NCBI GenBank assembly: GCA_964468655.1
Contig: CAYXUG010000007.1
Location: 1-53,000, forward strand
DNA from: CAYXUG01 sp964468655
GTDB lineage: Bacteria; Fidelibacterota; Marinisomatia; Marinisomatales; CAYXUG01
Direction: 5' to 3'
DNA length: 53,000 nt
The position numbers and the translations under genes were made by a program. A model generated the notes under the pieces. The model was not told where the DNA came from and did no database searches. It saw only the letters and a list, made by a program, of their open reading frames with translations. Of this stretch, positions 52,789 through 53,000 are shown piece after piece (within the stretch, counting starts at the first letter, position 1; each line of letters starts with the position of its first letter).

Positions 52789-52814
52789 AAAAACCCCGAA
52801 TTTCTTCGGGGTTT
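52789..52814 (-). terminator. Rho-independent terminator of the initiator tRNA
   Basis: A perfect 10-bp stem, AAACCCCGAA/TTCGGGGTTT, with a GAAA loop on the minus strand, continuing into TTTTTC. It lies 5 bases after the tRNA 3' end. The GNRA-type loop and G/C-rich core make it a strong terminator. Confidence 0.9.
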
Positions 52815-52819
52815 GAGCG

Positions 52820-52891
52820 TAGCGGGGGTTGGATTTGAACCAACGATCTCCGGGTTATGAGCCCGACGAGATACCACTTCTCCACCCCGCG
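52820..52891 (-). tRNA. Initiator tRNA-Met (anticodon CAT)
   Basis: A 72-base cloverleaf on the minus strand: CGCGGGG acceptor, D-arm GAG/CTC, anticodon stem with three G-C pairs (CGGG around CTCATAA and CCCG), and a T-arm GTTGGTTCAAATCCAAC. The first base C faces T at position 72, so the end pair is open; with the three G-C pairs this marks an initiator rather than an elongator tRNA. CCA is not encoded. It has its own promoter and terminator. Confidence 0.9.
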
Positions 52892-52901
52892 ATCGGGCGG
52901 A

Positions 52902-52930
52902 AATATAATGATACATAATTATAGTGTCAA
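52902..52930 (-). promoter_or_regulatory. Strong promoter of the initiator tRNA
   Basis: On the minus strand TTGACA (52925-52930) is a perfect -35. A 17-base spacer leads to TATATT (52902-52907), one mismatch from the ideal -10. The tRNA begins 10 bases further, leaving a short leader of GC-rich sequence. Confidence 0.85.
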
Positions 52931-52956
52931 ACAGGTTATTCTTCAATTTTGACACT
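52923..52956. promoter_or_regulatory. Inverted repeat overlapping the -35 of the tRNA promoter
   Basis: AGTGTCAAA at 52923-52931 and TTTGACACT at 52948-52956 are perfect 9-base inverted arms, 16 bases apart. Each arm contains a TTGACA, one on each strand. It could be a binding site for a dimeric regulator or the -35 parts of two divergent promoters; the plus-strand one has only a poor -10 (TACACA, 52972-52977). Confidence 0.5.
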
Positions 52957-53000
52957 TGGATAGACATGGTTTACACATTTAGAATTTAATGCTCTTTTAT

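Noticed and set aside
52782..52967. N-terminal extension of the DUF481-like gene to 52967
   Set aside because: The extra 62 codons are a translation of the initiator tRNA, its terminator and promoter. The signal peptide begins at the ATG at 52781.
1..53000. CRISPR array, prophage, toxin-antitoxin or restriction genes
   Set aside because: No array of evenly spaced repeats and no phage, toxin or restriction-like protein was found. The only mobile-element gene is the RAYT.

Overview
The window is bacterial chromosome at roughly 40% G+C (estimated by eye), densely coded and mostly read on the minus strand. The genes point to a Gram-negative member of the Fibrobacterota-Chlorobiota-Bacteroidota (FCB) group, quite possibly Marinimicrobia/SAR406-like. 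The evidence is two secreted proteins with a YPNPFN-type C-terminal sorting domain (type IX secretion cargo), a DUF4837 lipoprotein, a PpiD/SurA-like foldase, several outer-membrane barrels and an Omp85 protein. The phylum assignment is inference; no rRNA is present.

Layout. (1) 1-10,620 is a mixed, repeat-rich stretch: a REP-associated tyrosine transposase (RAYT) with its palindromes, a family 5 uracil-DNA glycosylase, two MDR dehydrogenases, PpiD, an enoyl-CoA hydratase, a small lipoprotein, a DUF1295 membrane protein, a type IX cargo protein and an outer-membrane barrel. (2) 10,649-15,386 (minus) is an acyl-CoA carboxylation module: AtuA in two pieces with a cupin gene between them, a propionyl/methylcrotonyl-type carboxyltransferase, and accA. 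(3) 15,364-19,089 (minus) makes surface polysaccharide: a GT2/phosphoglycosyltransferase fusion, a dolichol-phosphate-mannose-synthase-like GT2 and an RmlD-like reductase. (4) 19,165-31,678 (minus) is an envelope block of tightly packed, often overlapping genes: DUF4837 lipoprotein, RNase R, a one-POTRA Omp85 protein, a giant uncharacterised barrel, a beta-propeller, Lgt, a zinc-ribbon membrane protein, AmrA, AmrB and a CPBP protease. (5) 31,718-47,973 (minus) is housekeeping: MurA, VanZ, Nnr, AcpS, a HAD phosphatase, a TPR protein, tRNA-Leu(GAG), SecG, TpiA, Pgk, ComF, a PEP/pyruvate-binding protein, glutamate dehydrogenase, SMC and a HIT protein. (6) 48,052-52,891 (minus) holds two outer-membrane proteins, a type IX-sorted alpha/beta hydrolase, an SLC13 transporter and an initiator tRNA-Met with a clear promoter and terminator.

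The most interesting signals are these. A family of GTAG/GAGACG palindromes accompanies the RAYT gene: an inverted REPIN-like pair lies in frame inside the RAYT gene itself, and two related palindromes lie in the same frame and at the same place inside the sorting domains of two unrelated type IX cargo proteins. The overlapping pair of a giant barrel and a one-POTRA Omp85 protein (22,273-27,049), next to lgt and RNase R, is the best candidate for an undescribed envelope system. The polysaccharide fusion protein lacks the usual Asp-Glu catalytic pair of its phosphoglycosyltransferase domain.
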